Below, in pieces: positions 35,619 through 44,206 of a stretch of DNA of 64,000 nucleotides. This stretch comes from CADEDH01 sp039201605. Its GTDB lineage: Bacteria > Actinomycetota > Acidimicrobiia > Acidimicrobiales > SZUA-35. The notes beneath the pieces were generated by a model. It was not told where the DNA came from, searched no databases, and saw nothing but the letters and a program-made list of their open reading frames with translations. A program made the translations under genes and the position numbers. The stretch lies in assembly GCA_039201605.1 (NCBI GenBank), contig JBCCRO010000017.1:1-64000 (forward strand). Reading direction: 5' to 3'. Each line of letters starts with the position of its first letter. The stretch's first letter is position 1.

Positions 35619-36326
35619 GTGAGCTGCGAAGAGATCGACCCGGAGGCGCTGAGACGCTGGGGTCGCCTTGGCGCCGAGCTCCACACGACGTCCGGCGTCC
35701 ATCGTCCGAGCGCGTTCAGCGCTTTTCTGGCGGCGGCTATCGCTCGCGATGCAGGCGGAGCCGGCTCGCCCCCGCCGCTCGATGGACGCCTCGTCATCGA
35801 TGCCGGCTGCGGAGCGGGACTCATGACGATCGCTGCTCTCGAAGGGGGAGCCGCCCGCGTCATCGCTCAGGACCGGGACCCGGCGGCCCTCCAAGCCGCC
35901 GAAGCGAACGTGCTCACCCACGCCGGCACCGACGGCGGGCGCCGCGTGACCTACGCCGAGAGCGACTGGACCGAACTCGGCGCACTCGGTGGAGACCTCC
36001 TCGTCGTCAACCCACCGCAACGGCCGGCCCGACTCATCGAAGCCACCCCAACGGGTGAGCGACACCTCCACGACACCGCCGGTGAAGACGGCACGGAAGC
36101 ACTCCGGGCCGTGCTGCGACATGCCGCCTCCGCTCAGGTGGTGTCCACCATGAGCAGTCTCATCGACGGCGACCCGACCCAGGTCGGTGGCGCCCGCTAC
36201 GAGCACGTCGGGCCTATCGCCCGAGCCAGGGTCGAGCACTCCGAGGCCTGGTCCTCGATCGCCGGTCACCGCACCGCCTGGGTGTACGCACAGCGATGGA
36301 CGCGGCGCGCCGTCACGCGAACGTAG
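35619..36326 (+). CDS. class I SAM-dependent methyltransferase (HemK-like NPP motif)
   Basis: A protein of 235 aa from the GTG at 35619, preceded by AGGAGG at five bases. Motif I is LVIDAGCGAGLMTIAAL, then ARVIAQDRDPAALQAAEAN, and motif IV is LLVVNPPQRP, the NPP signature of N-methyltransferases acting on planar amides (HemK/PrmC, RsmC-like). An alternative ATG at 35550 would add a 23-residue hydrophobic start; the ribosome site favours the GTG. Substrate unknown. Convergent with the serine protease gene. Confidence 0.78.
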   Translation: MSCEEIDPEALRRWGRLGAELHTTSGVHRPSAFSAFLAAAIARDAGGAGSPPPLDGRLVIDAGCGAGLMTIAALEGGAARVIAQDRDPAALQAAEANVLTHAGTDGGRRVTYAESDWTELGALGGDLLVVNPPQRPARLIEATPTGERHLHDTAGEDGTEALRAVLRHAASAQVVSTMSSLIDGDPTQVGGARYEHVGPIARARVEHSEAWSSIAGHRTAWVYAQRWTRRAVTRT

Positions 36327-36413
36327 GGCGAGGGGCGACAGGCTTCGGCGAGGTCGGGTTTCGGCGGCGTGCCGGGGTGGTTCGGGGCGTCGTCCGGTCT
36401 GGAGGGCGAACGC

Positions 36414-37586
36414 CTAGAGACACGGGCCCGAGGCCGCCGACGGGGTGCGAGGTTGATCCAGCAGGCGGCGCAACTCGGTGACGTCGAGGGCGTAGGCGGT
36501 CGCCGGTCGATCGGGGGCGAGAGCGAAGAGCACGCCGACCACCCGTCCGGCGGGATCGACGACGGCGCTGCCCGAGTCACCCCGGCGGACGTCGGCGGCC
36601 AGGATGAGGATCTCTCGGCTGGCCACGTTGCGGTCGTAGATGTCCCGCCCGAGGGCGATCTGGTCGTCGGCGACGACGGCCGGTGCGATGCGCAGCTGGT
36701 CCTGGCCGCCGGGGAAGCCGAACACTGCGGCCGTCGTGCCGTCCTCGGCCGTGCCGAGCGGGAGCGGCGAGCGGGTCAGCCCCGGCACTCGAAGCAAGGC
36801 CAGGTCGGTGCCGGTGTCGATCGCCACCAACTCGGCGGGGAGGCGACTGGCTCCGTCGTCGAGGACGATCTCGAGCGACTCGCTCCCGGCAACGACGTGG
36901 GCGTTGGTGGCCACCAGCTCGGCCTCGACGACGAAGCCGCTGCCCTCATTGATCCCACCACAGCCTCGGGCCTCGATGTTCATCGTCGACGGCCGCACCC
37001 CGTTCACCACCTCGACCGGCAACCTGAGGGTCTCGGGTGGCGGCCCGACCTCCGGCGCCGCTCGGAGATCGTCGAACACCTCGGGGAAGCCGAAGTCGCT
37101 CACCTGCTGTCCGAGATCGCGTACCGACTGCGGTACCGGCGGCGAATACCGATCGACGGCGGCCACGATCACCGAGCCTCGGGCCAGCCGGGCCGGGGTG
37201 CCCTGCATCAGGGTCAGGGTCGGTAGCAACAGCCAGACGACGACGAGCACGAAGAGCACACCGGCGACCCCGCCGGCCACCCGATCGGCGCTCTGCAGGG
37301 ACTCCGGCAGGCCCCGCCGCAATCGGTTGCCGATGGTGAACCCGACCGCCTGGCCGACACCGGCGCAGATCGCCACCACCACGATGGTCGCCATGAGCCG
37401 GACGAACGGGTCCTGGCCGTCGAGCGGGGCGACGGCGGGGCCGGCCAGCGGGGTGGCGACGACCAGTCCGACACCCAACCCGATCCATGACCAGGCCCGG
37501 GTCAACAGCCCGAGCCGAGTGCCGCCGAGCGCGGCGATGACGATCGCAAGGAGGAGCCCGAGGTCGAAGAGGGTCACCGTCGACAT
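36414..37586 (-). CDS. CvpA-type membrane domain with trypsin-like serine protease (MarP-like)
   Basis: A protein of 390 aa. Residues 1-135 contain four hydrophobic helices in the CvpA/colicin V production pattern. The protease domain follows with catalytic His in ATNAHVVAG, Asp in IDTGTDLALLRV and Ser in RRGDSGSAVVD. This is the layout of mycobacterial MarP, a periplasmic protease needed for acid and oxidative resistance, where a disulfide regulates activity; a Cys in EARGCGGIN is present here. The start at 37586 begins exactly at the membrane domain; the frame upstream is not protein-like. Confidence 0.88.
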   Translation of the reverse strand: MSTVTLFDLGLLLAIVIAALGGTRLGLLTRAWSWIGLGVGLVVATPLAGPAVAPLDGQDPFVRLMATIVVVAICAGVGQAVGFTIGNRLRRGLPESLQSADRVAGGVAGVLFVLVVVWLLLPTLTLMQGTPARLARGSVIVAAVDRYSPPVPQSVRDLGQQVSDFGFPEVFDDLRAAPEVGPPPETLRLPVEVVNGVRPSTMNIEARGCGGINEGSGFVVEAELVATNAHVVAGSESLEIVLDDGASRLPAELVAIDTGTDLALLRVPGLTRSPLPLGTAEDGTTAAVFGFPGGQDQLRIAPAVVADDQIALGRDIYDRNVASREILILAADVRRGDSGSAVVDPAGRVVGVLFALAPDRPATAYALDVTELRRLLDQPRTPSAASGPCL

Positions 37587-38099
37587 GCGAGCCGATCCCG
37601 GTCGATTTCCGCTCGGCGCCTGCGAGGCCCGAGGGTCGGGCGTCTTCCTCTTCGCACGTCCGGTCCGTTCCGCTGTGTCACCGCTCTGCCCAGTCGAATG
37701 CTGTTGCTGGTGCCGCCTCGTCTCGGCGTCCGCGCCGGCTCCGGTCACGAGATGGTAGCCGTCACGGCGGGCCCGAATCGGTCGGTGAGAGGTGGGGGCG
37801 TCGCGAACCGTCCGCACACGGCGGTGGGTCGACGCGGCCGACGCTCGGTGAGCGGTCTCGGGTCCCGTCCCGTCGGGGGCCGTCGGATCGGTAGGGTGAG
37901 GGGAGTTCGCTCAAGGCGGTCGGTGTCGGCGGCTCGGGCGAAGCACACCTGTTGAACGAGAAGGTACGGGTACTCGTGGTGGTTGTCGCCCGAGCGGATG
38001 ACGCAGCGCTGACGTTGGGGGGTGATCGGTCGCCCACGGTGGTGTGCGATCGGGGCGGCTGCGTGACGGTGGTTTTCGGCGCACGGCGAGGTCGGTGAG
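37587..38099. other. 513-bp gap without a supported gene
   Basis: Divergent intergenic region between the MarP-like gene and the TetR gene. Open frames here have no start signals and look compositional. I see no hairpin or repeat that stands out. Promoters for both flanking genes should lie here. Confidence 0.5.
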
Positions 38100-38720
38100 A
38101 TGGCGAGCACCAGACGACCACGAGGTCGACCACCGTTGGTCACCCCCGAGCGGATCGCCGACGCCGCGCTGTCGCTTGCGCCGGGCCGATGGAGCATCGC
38201 CGCCGTCGCCGAGGGTGTGGGCGTCAGCGAGACGGCGGTTTATCGCCACGCCGCCAACAACGAGGAGCTCCTGGTCCTCGTGATCGATCATGTCGTCGGC
38301 CGCGAACAGGAGCCGCCACACCGCGAGGCCGATGTCGACGCCGTCGCCTACCTCGATCACATCGCCCGCCATGTCCGGCGGTTGGTCAGTGCGTCGACCG
38401 GGGTGGCGTCGGCGATCGTCACCACCGGATGGCTCGGTTCGACCGACCATCTGGATCTCTTCCTCGAACGCTGTCTCGTCGAGCTGTCGGCGGTTGGTTT
38501 CAGTGCCGTCGACGCGGACGCCGCCCTCAACCTGTTGCTCAACTGGACCGTCCGCTGGGTGGCCGGCGAGGAACTGGCCGATTCGGAGCTGGGTTTCACC
38601 GACCCGGTCAAGACCCCTCGACTGGCCCAAGCCCGCGATCAGGCCCCGGCGAACGAAACGCTCTTCGATCGGCACCTTCGGGCGCTCTCGATCGGCATCG
38701 TCGCCGAGTTCGGTTCGTGA
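38100..38720 (+). CDS. TetR/AcrR-family transcriptional regulator
   Basis: A protein of 206 aa. The N-terminal helix-turn-helix reads LVTPERIADAALSLAPGRWSIAAVAEGVGVSETAVYRHAANNEELL, with a basic RRPRGRPP start. The C-terminal domain (DVDAVAYLDHIARHVRRLV...) is the helical ligand-binding part. It stands directly ahead of a binding-protein gene that has its own promoter, so it may control that gene. It is a possible but distant candidate for the TTGAC-N3-GTCAA operators near 9.2 kb. Confidence 0.85.
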   Translation: MASTRRPRGRPPLVTPERIADAALSLAPGRWSIAAVAEGVGVSETAVYRHAANNEELLVLVIDHVVGREQEPPHREADVDAVAYLDHIARHVRRLVSASTGVASAIVTTGWLGSTDHLDLFLERCLVELSAVGFSAVDADAALNLLLNWTVRWVAGEELADSELGFTDPVKTPRLAQARDQAPANETLFDRHLRALSIGIVAEFGS

Positions 38721-38722
38721 TG

Positions 38723-38752
38723 TTGACGGATGGCGATAGGGATTCCTAATTT
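38723..38752 (+). promoter_or_regulatory. strong promoter of the binding-protein gene, leaderless
   Basis: TTGACG (38723-38728), 18 bp, TAATTT (38747-38752), then GTTTGG and the ATG at 38759. Transcription should start on the A of the start codon. It is one of the most AT-rich sites in the window. Confidence 0.65.
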
Positions 38753-38758
38753 GTTTGG

Positions 38759-39886
38759 ATGAACCAACTTATTCGCCCGATCCTCCGCAGGACCCTCGTG
38801 GTGCCGCTGGCCGTCTGCGCCCTGCTGGTCGCCTCGTGCGGTGGCGATGGAGGCGACGCCGACGCTGCGCTCGACCCACCGGCGACCGTCGATGACCCGA
38901 CAGCCGAGGGCGAGCAGGCCCCGGAGGCGACCGGGTCGGAGGAGGACCAGATGGAAGGGGGCGGCGAGGCGACGTCCGGCGACGAACCCGCCGAGGACGC
39001 CGGTGCGGGGTCGACGGTAACGGTGGCGACGGCAAACGGGGAGATCACCGTTCCGGTAACGACCGCCGGGATCTTCACCCTCGACGAGTGGGCGGCCCAG
39101 ATGCTGCTGGCACTCGGCGTCGAGCCGGTGACCACGGCCAACTACTTCTCCGACACCGCCTCCCTCGCCGTCGTCGAGGATGCCGGCGTTGGCGTGATCG
39201 AGTCCGGCAACCTCGAGCTGGTTGCGGTGGAGGCACCGGCCATGATCATCGGCACCGGACAGCCTCCCCACCTCGAAGTCGTCGACGTGTTGGAGGAGAT
39301 CGCCCCGGTCGTTCTCCCCGACCTCGAGCTTGCGTCGTGGGAGGACCAGTTGCGGGTCCTCGCTGCGGTGACCGGCACCGAGGAACGGGCCGAGCAGATC
39401 ATTGGCCGCGTCGCCGAACGACGCGACGCCCTGGCGGCGCAGGTGGAGGATTCGCCGGTGGCCGGCAGCAGTCTGTCGATCCTCACCGACTTCGGTTCTG
39501 GCGGCGGGTTCTACGCTTTCGAGTCCCCCTTGCTCGCCGCCACCTTCGCCGACGACTTCGGTCTGCAACGCCCACCGGATCAGACCAATGACGACCCGTC
39601 CGACTTCGGCTACATCGAGATCTCCGAGGAGCTCATTCCATCGCAGGGGGCCGACATCATCATTTCGCTCAGTGGCGATATCACGGGAGGGCTGTCGGCT
39701 CTCGACAATCCGCTGCTTCCGGATGCACCGATCGAAGCCGAAGTCGATGGGACGACCTGGGCCGTCAGCACCCCGCTGTCCGCCTGGTGGATCCTGGACG
39801 ATTACGAGTCGATCCTGCTCGGCGACGCCACCACCCACACCGTCGACGACTCTCTCGACGTCTGGGCCGACCTGACCGAGGGCTGA
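38759..39886 (+). CDS. iron-siderophore-type substrate-binding lipoprotein
   Basis: A protein of 375 aa. Lipobox LLVASC puts the lipidated Cys at 27. An acidic linker (about 30-85) precedes a PeripBP_2 fold with FTLDEWAAQMLLALGVEP, LVAVEAPAMIIGTG, a long connecting helix (EERAEQIIGRVAERRDALAAQVE) and GADIIISLS. These fit FecB/FepB-like siderophore or cobalamin binding proteins at the outer face of the membrane. No permease or ATPase gene is adjacent, so it must share a transporter encoded elsewhere. Expression from the leaderless promoter just upstream. Confidence 0.8.
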   Translation: MNQLIRPILRRTLVVPLAVCALLVASCGGDGGDADAALDPPATVDDPTAEGEQAPEATGSEEDQMEGGGEATSGDEPAEDAGAGSTVTVATANGEITVPVTTAGIFTLDEWAAQMLLALGVEPVTTANYFSDTASLAVVEDAGVGVIESGNLELVAVEAPAMIIGTGQPPHLEVVDVLEEIAPVVLPDLELASWEDQLRVLAAVTGTEERAEQIIGRVAERRDALAAQVEDSPVAGSSLSILTDFGSGGGFYAFESPLLAATFADDFGLQRPPDQTNDDPSDFGYIEISEELIPSQGADIIISLSGDITGGLSALDNPLLPDAPIEAEVDGTTWAVSTPLSAWWILDDYESILLGDATTHTVDDSLDVWADLTEG

Positions 39887-39903
39887 CCGGGCGACTCTCC
39901 GGC

Positions 39904-40784
39904 CTACCCGAGGACGCTCTGGAGACGGGCGGAATAGGCCTCCGGGTAGAGGAACAGCATGTGATGGCCACCGGGTTCGTCGAACACATGACCCTCGCTC
40001 GTCGCGTAGAGGTCGACGAGGGGTTGGTGGTAGGCGAATGTGTCCCGATCCGACCGGGTCCCGAGAACAACGGTTCGGCCGGTGAACCGCACCTCACCGA
40101 TCGGTAGGTGCTCGACGTCTCGGTAGAAGCGAGCGCTGTTCTCCAGAAACTCCACATAGTGCCGTTTGGTCGCTTCCGATCCGGCCCAGCGGAAGAACGC
40201 CTGTCGGAACCGATACCAGTCAGACGCCTTTCCGGACCTGGTGCGGGCGGCGATGATCGCTCGAACCGCCGGGTTGGGGAGGCGTCGCACCACCGTCGCC
40301 GCCCGCTCGGCTCGGCGGAGGGCTCCGTCCCGTCTGAGCATTGCGGTGTGCGAGAGGACCAGGGTGTCGACCGAGTCCGGATTGCACTCGGCAACGTACT
40401 GGGCGACACCTCCGCCGTAGGAGTACCCGACGATCGACGCCCTGTCGATCGACTCGGCCTGGAGGATGGCCTCGACGGTGGAGACGGCCGCCTGGGCACT
40501 GCGGAAACCGGTCCGAGGGACCGAGGGCACGATGATCCGATGGGTGGACGTCAACGTCTCGATCACGTGGAACCACATGAGCGGCGAGATCATGGCGGCG
40601 GGGATCAAGACCAGTGGCGCTCTCCTCGCCCGGCCGTGAGATAGCTGTACGACTCCGAGCCGGTCTCCACCACCGCACGCGCTGACTGGTCGATACACCG
40701 CTCCAGCACGGCGTACTGGGCATCGGGAACACGCTCGAAGCACCTTGCCAGCTGGGCCAATTCATCCGAATCCAAAGCAGCCAC
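39904..40784 (-). pseudogene. alpha/beta hydrolase with a single-base frameshift
   Basis: The main frame carries PLVLIPAAMISPLMWFHVIE, the nucleophile elbow IVGYSYGGGVAQ, a late Asp in GTRSDRDTF and catalytic His in GGHHMLFL: a complete hydrolase core. Its proper N terminus is in another frame, starting at the GTG at 40784 (AALDSDELAQLARCFERV ... SYSYLTAGRGER) and running into a stop at about 40610. One missing C near 40617 would join GRGER to PLVLIPAA. Either an inactivating deletion or a base-calling error. Convergent with the binding-protein gene. Confidence 0.7.
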
Positions 40785-40995
40785 CCCGCTCAGGATACGA
40801 CCCCCGCTGGCCGAGCGGATCGGGTGCCGCTACGGTCGAATCGTCGACCGAAGGGTGGCTAGGGTTCCGCCAGTTCGCTGGGTCCGGTTCGAGCGCCACA
40901 GAAGGCCCACAAGATCGGGCTCGCACCTTATTCGGATAGAAGCCTCGAGGGGGGACGTCGGCACTGCTTCTGCGTGCCGATCCTGTGAGGTGAGA

Positions 40996-41886
40996 GTGTT
41001 GAGGGCTTCCCTGTCGAGCCGACGTGCCGCTGTTTGGCTGGCGCTGTTCGTGACGTTCCTGTGGAGCACGTCGTGGGTTCTCATCCGGTGGGGGCTCGAT
41101 GGTGAGGAATTGGCGCCACTCGGGTTCGCAGCGATGCGTTACGGGCTGGCGGCGGCGGTCCTGGTCTTGTGGGTGTCAGCGAGAGGCGCGCCACGGACGA
41201 TGTGGCGAGACGTGGAAGCCTCGCTCCTGGCCCGGGTCGGCGGCCTCGGCCTGGTGCTCGTCGCCGCCACCCAGGGGGCGCAGTTCGTTGCGATCGATAG
41301 TCAGCCTGCGGCGACCACCAGTCTGGTGTTGTCGGCCACGCCACTGCTGGTGGCCGCGCTGTCTTCACGGACGCTGGCCGAGCCCCCTTCGCCTCGCCAG
41401 GTGATCGGCGGTGGTCTGGTGCTCGTCGGGGCTGCGCTCTACCTCACCGGCGATCTCGGTTTCACCGTCACCGGGATGGTCGCCGCCGGTGTGGCCTTGG
41501 TCGCCAACGCGATCGGATCGATCCTCGGGCGCAGCGTCAACCGGAGCGCACCGATCCCGGCGGTGGACGTGACCGCACTGAGCATGACTGCGGGCGCAGT
41601 GGCCCTGGCGGTCGCGAGCGTCGCCGTCGAGGGCTGGCCGACCGTGTCGGGCCGAGCGTTGGCGATCATCGGATGGTTGGCGATCGTGAACACCGCACTC
41701 GCCTTCGCCCTGTGGAACTCCTCGCTCCGTCAGCTGACGGCGGTGGAGTCGGCGGGAATCAACAGCACGATGCTGGCGCAGATCGCCCTGTTGGCGTGGG
41801 TGTTTCTCGACGAGCCGCTCGGTTGGGACGGTGGTCTCGCCGTCGTCCTCGTGTCGCTCGGGGTCTTCCTCACCCGCGGGCACTGA
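40996..41886 (+). CDS. EamA/DMT-superfamily transporter
   Basis: A protein of 296 aa from the GTG at 40996 (GTG at 40990 also possible). Ten hydrophobic helices in two EamA repeats; signatures WLALFVTFLWSTSWVLIRWGL in helix 1 and AIVNTALAFALWNSSLRQLTAVESAGINSTMLAQIALLAWVFLDEPLG near the end. Relatives export amino acids, nucleosides or drugs. No partner gene is adjacent. Confidence 0.85.
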   Translation: MLRASLSSRRAAVWLALFVTFLWSTSWVLIRWGLDGEELAPLGFAAMRYGLAAAVLVLWVSARGAPRTMWRDVEASLLARVGGLGLVLVAATQGAQFVAIDSQPAATTSLVLSATPLLVAALSSRTLAEPPSPRQVIGGGLVLVGAALYLTGDLGFTVTGMVAAGVALVANAIGSILGRSVNRSAPIPAVDVTALSMTAGAVALAVASVAVEGWPTVSGRALAIIGWLAIVNTALAFALWNSSLRQLTAVESAGINSTMLAQIALLAWVFLDEPLGWDGGLAVVLVSLGVFLTRGH

Positions 41887-41998
41887 CGCATCCGACACCG
41901 GACATCCGATCCCTTTCACTCGTGTCAGGTATCGGTGGTGATGTCGTCCCGCTGGCAGCTGACCAGCCTGCGCCGACCGACGTTTGAGGAGATGGGTC

Positions 41999-42366
41999 AT
42001 GGCAACCCTGGTTCCGTATCTGACCTTCGTTGACGGGGATGCGTCCCTGGGATTCCTGCGGGAGGTGTTCGGCTTCGAGACGACGATCGAACAGCGGGCG
42101 GAAGACGGCACCCTCGTCCACACCGAACTGAAGCGAGGAGATGCCTGGTGATGGGCGGTCCCGGCGACGCCACAACGGGGACGGCTCCTGGCCTGTACCT
42201 GGTGGTCGACGACGTCGCCGCCACCTACGACCAGGCGCTCGCCGCCGGTGCTCGTTCCGTCTACCCGCCGGAGCAGACCGAGTGGGGCACCTGGCGAGCC
42301 CGCTTGACCGACCCGGACGGGCACGAGTGGACCGTCGGCACCTACCAGCCGGGCCAGAGCTGGTAG
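41999..42366 (+). pseudogene. VOC (glyoxalase/bleomycin-resistance fold) protein with frameshift
   Basis: The ATG at 41999 has GAGGAG upstream and begins LVPYLTFVDGDASLGFLREVFGFE, a standard VOC start, but meets a stop after 50 codons at 42149-42151. The rest (MGGPGDATTGTAPGLYLVVDDVAATYDQALAAGA ... RLTDPDGHEWTVGTYQ) continues in the frame read from the GTG at 42148. One missing base near 42146 would give the usual GD-x-VVM-GGP junction. Both halves are otherwise intact, so the break is either recent or a sequencing error. Confidence 0.75.
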
Positions 42367-42397
42367 GCGGGGTTCGCCCTCGGGATAGTGTCGTGGC

Positions 42398-43000
42398 GTG
42401 ACGTCGCCTGAGGTGAGGCTCCAGCGAGCCGTGGAGCGGATCGACGAGATCACCAGAGGCCGGTCGGCCGTCGGCGTCGGTCACGAGGACGCCGACGACG
42501 AGCAGGGGACGATCGCATGCGACGATGCGGTCGGCTTCGATCCGAGGCCGCTGCTGCGCTGCCTCGATGAGCAGGGGGCGGAAGTCGTCGTCATCGGTCA
42601 GGTCGCCGGAATCCTCCACGGATCCGCCGAGCTGACGGGCGACCTCGATCTGCTGTGGTCGGGTCAGGAGGCTGATGCTGCTGCGGTCGGGGCCGGCTTC
42701 GAGGCCGCCGACGCGCAGCTGTGGGACGACGACGGCGTCCTGCTCGACGACGCAACAACGGCGTTCCGACTGCCGAAGGTGGTGTTTCGCACGGCGTCCT
42801 CGGCCGGCGACTGCTGCACGGTCGGCCTGCCGTGGGGGGATCTCGACATCGACGACGCCATCGCCCACCCCGAGGTCGCAACCGTCGACGGGGTGACCGT
42901 CCGGTACGTGTCACTCGAACGCCTCATCGCCATGCGCGAGGCCGTCGGGCGCCCCAAGGACAGGCGGAGAGCAGCCGAGCTGCGACGCCTCGACGGGTGA
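42398..43000 (+). CDS. nucleotidyltransferase-fold protein
   Basis: A protein of 200 aa from a GTG with TAGTGT seven bases upstream (leaderless pattern). The N-terminal 60 residues look disordered; then VVVIGQVAGILHGSAELTGDLDLLW gives the G-S and D-x-D nucleotidyltransferase pattern, and LERLIAMREAVGRPKDRRRAAEL is a typical end of the AbiEii/MNT-like group. No partner antitoxin or toxin is adjacent. Catalytic activity is not certain. Confidence 0.6.
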   Translation: MTSPEVRLQRAVERIDEITRGRSAVGVGHEDADDEQGTIACDDAVGFDPRPLLRCLDEQGAEVVVIGQVAGILHGSAELTGDLDLLWSGQEADAAAVGAGFEAADAQLWDDDGVLLDDATTAFRLPKVVFRTASSAGDCCTVGLPWGDLDIDDAIAHPEVATVDGVTVRYVSLERLIAMREAVGRPKDRRRAAELRRLDG

Positions 43001-43088
43001 GATCCCCCCGCCGCAGCCGCCACCACCGTCTCAGCGCCCGACCGGTCGGCTGACCGACGTGCGCGTCAGGCCGAGCGCGCCGTCGACG

Positions 43089-43373
43089 TCATGGCGCCCC
43101 CGGACCGAGCAGTCGGTCCATCTCCTCCTCCCAGTCGGCGTCGGCAAGATCGCCGCCGACGAGAACGTCGCGCCAGTCCAATCTGGAGAGGGCGACTCCC
43201 TCGTGGATCTGCCGCAGATCGCCGGCAGCCGCGATGACGATCGCTGCGATCACGCGCTCTCGATGTTGAGTGCCGGAGTGCGCTCCTTCGAGCAGGTGAG
43301 CGACACGGTCGGCGTGTTCTCCGAAGTCAGCTTTGAGGCGCCGCTGAATCCGAGGTGTCACCCCATCGTCCAT
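43089..43373 (-). CDS. small conserved-looking protein of unknown function
   Basis: A protein of 94 aa with an ordered composition: RIQRRLKADFGEHADRVAHLLE, TQHRERVIAAIVIAAAGDLRQIHEG, LDWRDVLVGGDLADADW. The pattern of charged helices and the WRDVL motif recalls short actinobacterial hypothetical proteins. No ribosome site is evident at the ATG. It lies 44 bp behind the histidine phosphatase gene on the same strand, probably in one transcript. Confidence 0.6.
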   Translation of the reverse strand: MDDGVTPRIQRRLKADFGEHADRVAHLLEGAHSGTQHRERVIAAIVIAAAGDLRQIHEGVALSRLDWRDVLVGGDLADADWEEEMDRLLGPGAP

Positions 43374-43417
43374 ACATTCATCGAGTGTGCCATCCGTCCA
43401 GCGGTGAGGCAGGGCGG

Positions 43418-44002
43418 TCAGGAGTCCCCCCGTTGGAGGCGCTCCAGGTGCTGGGTGTCGTTGAAGGCGAGAAGGCGGGGTGGGTCAGTGCCGTGGAACC
43501 GGATGACGGTGAGGCCACCGTTCGCCTGGTTGAGTCCGATCCAACGCCACCACGGAGCGTCGAGGGCGTGCCGAACGAACCAGGCGATCACGAAGTTGTG
43601 AGTCACGACGATTCGTTCGCAGTCGGCGGCTCCGACACGGCCGAGTTCAGCGAGCGCGGCATCGAGGCGGCGGGCTCCGGGATCTCGCACCTCGTTGGGG
43701 GTTTGTCGAAGCCAGTTGTGATACCGCTCGGGCACCGTCGTCCAGTCCTGCGGGAACGGCGTCACATCGTCAGCCGCCGGCGTCAGCGCCGGTTCGGCTA
43801 GCGGCAGTAGATCAGCGACGATGGCAGCGGTCTCGGTTGCCCGGCGTCGTGGACTGTGGAGCACTGCGGATGTCGACGTCGCCCTGAGCCGCCGGCCAAC
43901 GGCCGTGGCTTGGCGGCGACCGAGGTCTGTCAACCCTGGATCGTCCTCTCCCGACTCATCGGCCTCACCGTGGCGGATCAGGTAGAGGGTCGTCGACGGC
44001 AC
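43418..44002 (-). CDS. histidine phosphatase superfamily protein
   Basis: A protein of 194 aa from a GTG. TLYLIRHGEADE carries the phospho-accepting His, SPRRRATETAA the Arg pocket, and IVVTHNFVIAWFVRHAL the second catalytic His. Cytoplasmic. Small members act on phosphosugars, nucleotides or cobalamin precursors; substrate here is unknown. Confidence 0.85.
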   Translation of the reverse strand: MPSTTLYLIRHGEADESGEDDPGLTDLGRRQATAVGRRLRATSTSAVLHSPRRRATETAAIVADLLPLAEPALTPAADDVTPFPQDWTTVPERYHNWLRQTPNEVRDPGARRLDAALAELGRVGAADCERIVVTHNFVIAWFVRHALDAPWWRWIGLNQANGGLTVIRFHGTDPPRLLAFNDTQHLERLQRGDS

Positions 44003-44206
44003 GTGCTCAGTGTCTCATGTCCGGTCATCACCGTTGCCCCTCGCCGATGACGACTCGGCGGACGCCACCCTCGCCGTCGAGTCGCCACGAGCGGCCAAGG
44101 CTCTCGGCCGGAAGGTGCGCAGGTTCGACCGGAGCCGATCCGAGCCCGGCTGGCGACGGCCTGGCCAGCAGCCGCCGCTCGGGGCGGGCCCCGATCGGGA
44201 CCGGGT

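Noticed and set aside
37698..37955. 85-codon plus-strand frame in the gap before the TetR gene
   Set aside because: No start signal, Arg/Gly/Val-rich composition and no similarity to any fold I know.
40860..40960. tRNA-like sequence containing GGTTCGA
   Set aside because: No acceptor, D or anticodon stems can be formed around it.
42398..43000. Type IV toxin-antitoxin (AbiE-like) system
   Set aside because: Only a nucleotidyltransferase-like protein is present; no antitoxin gene is adjacent, so calling a system is not justified.
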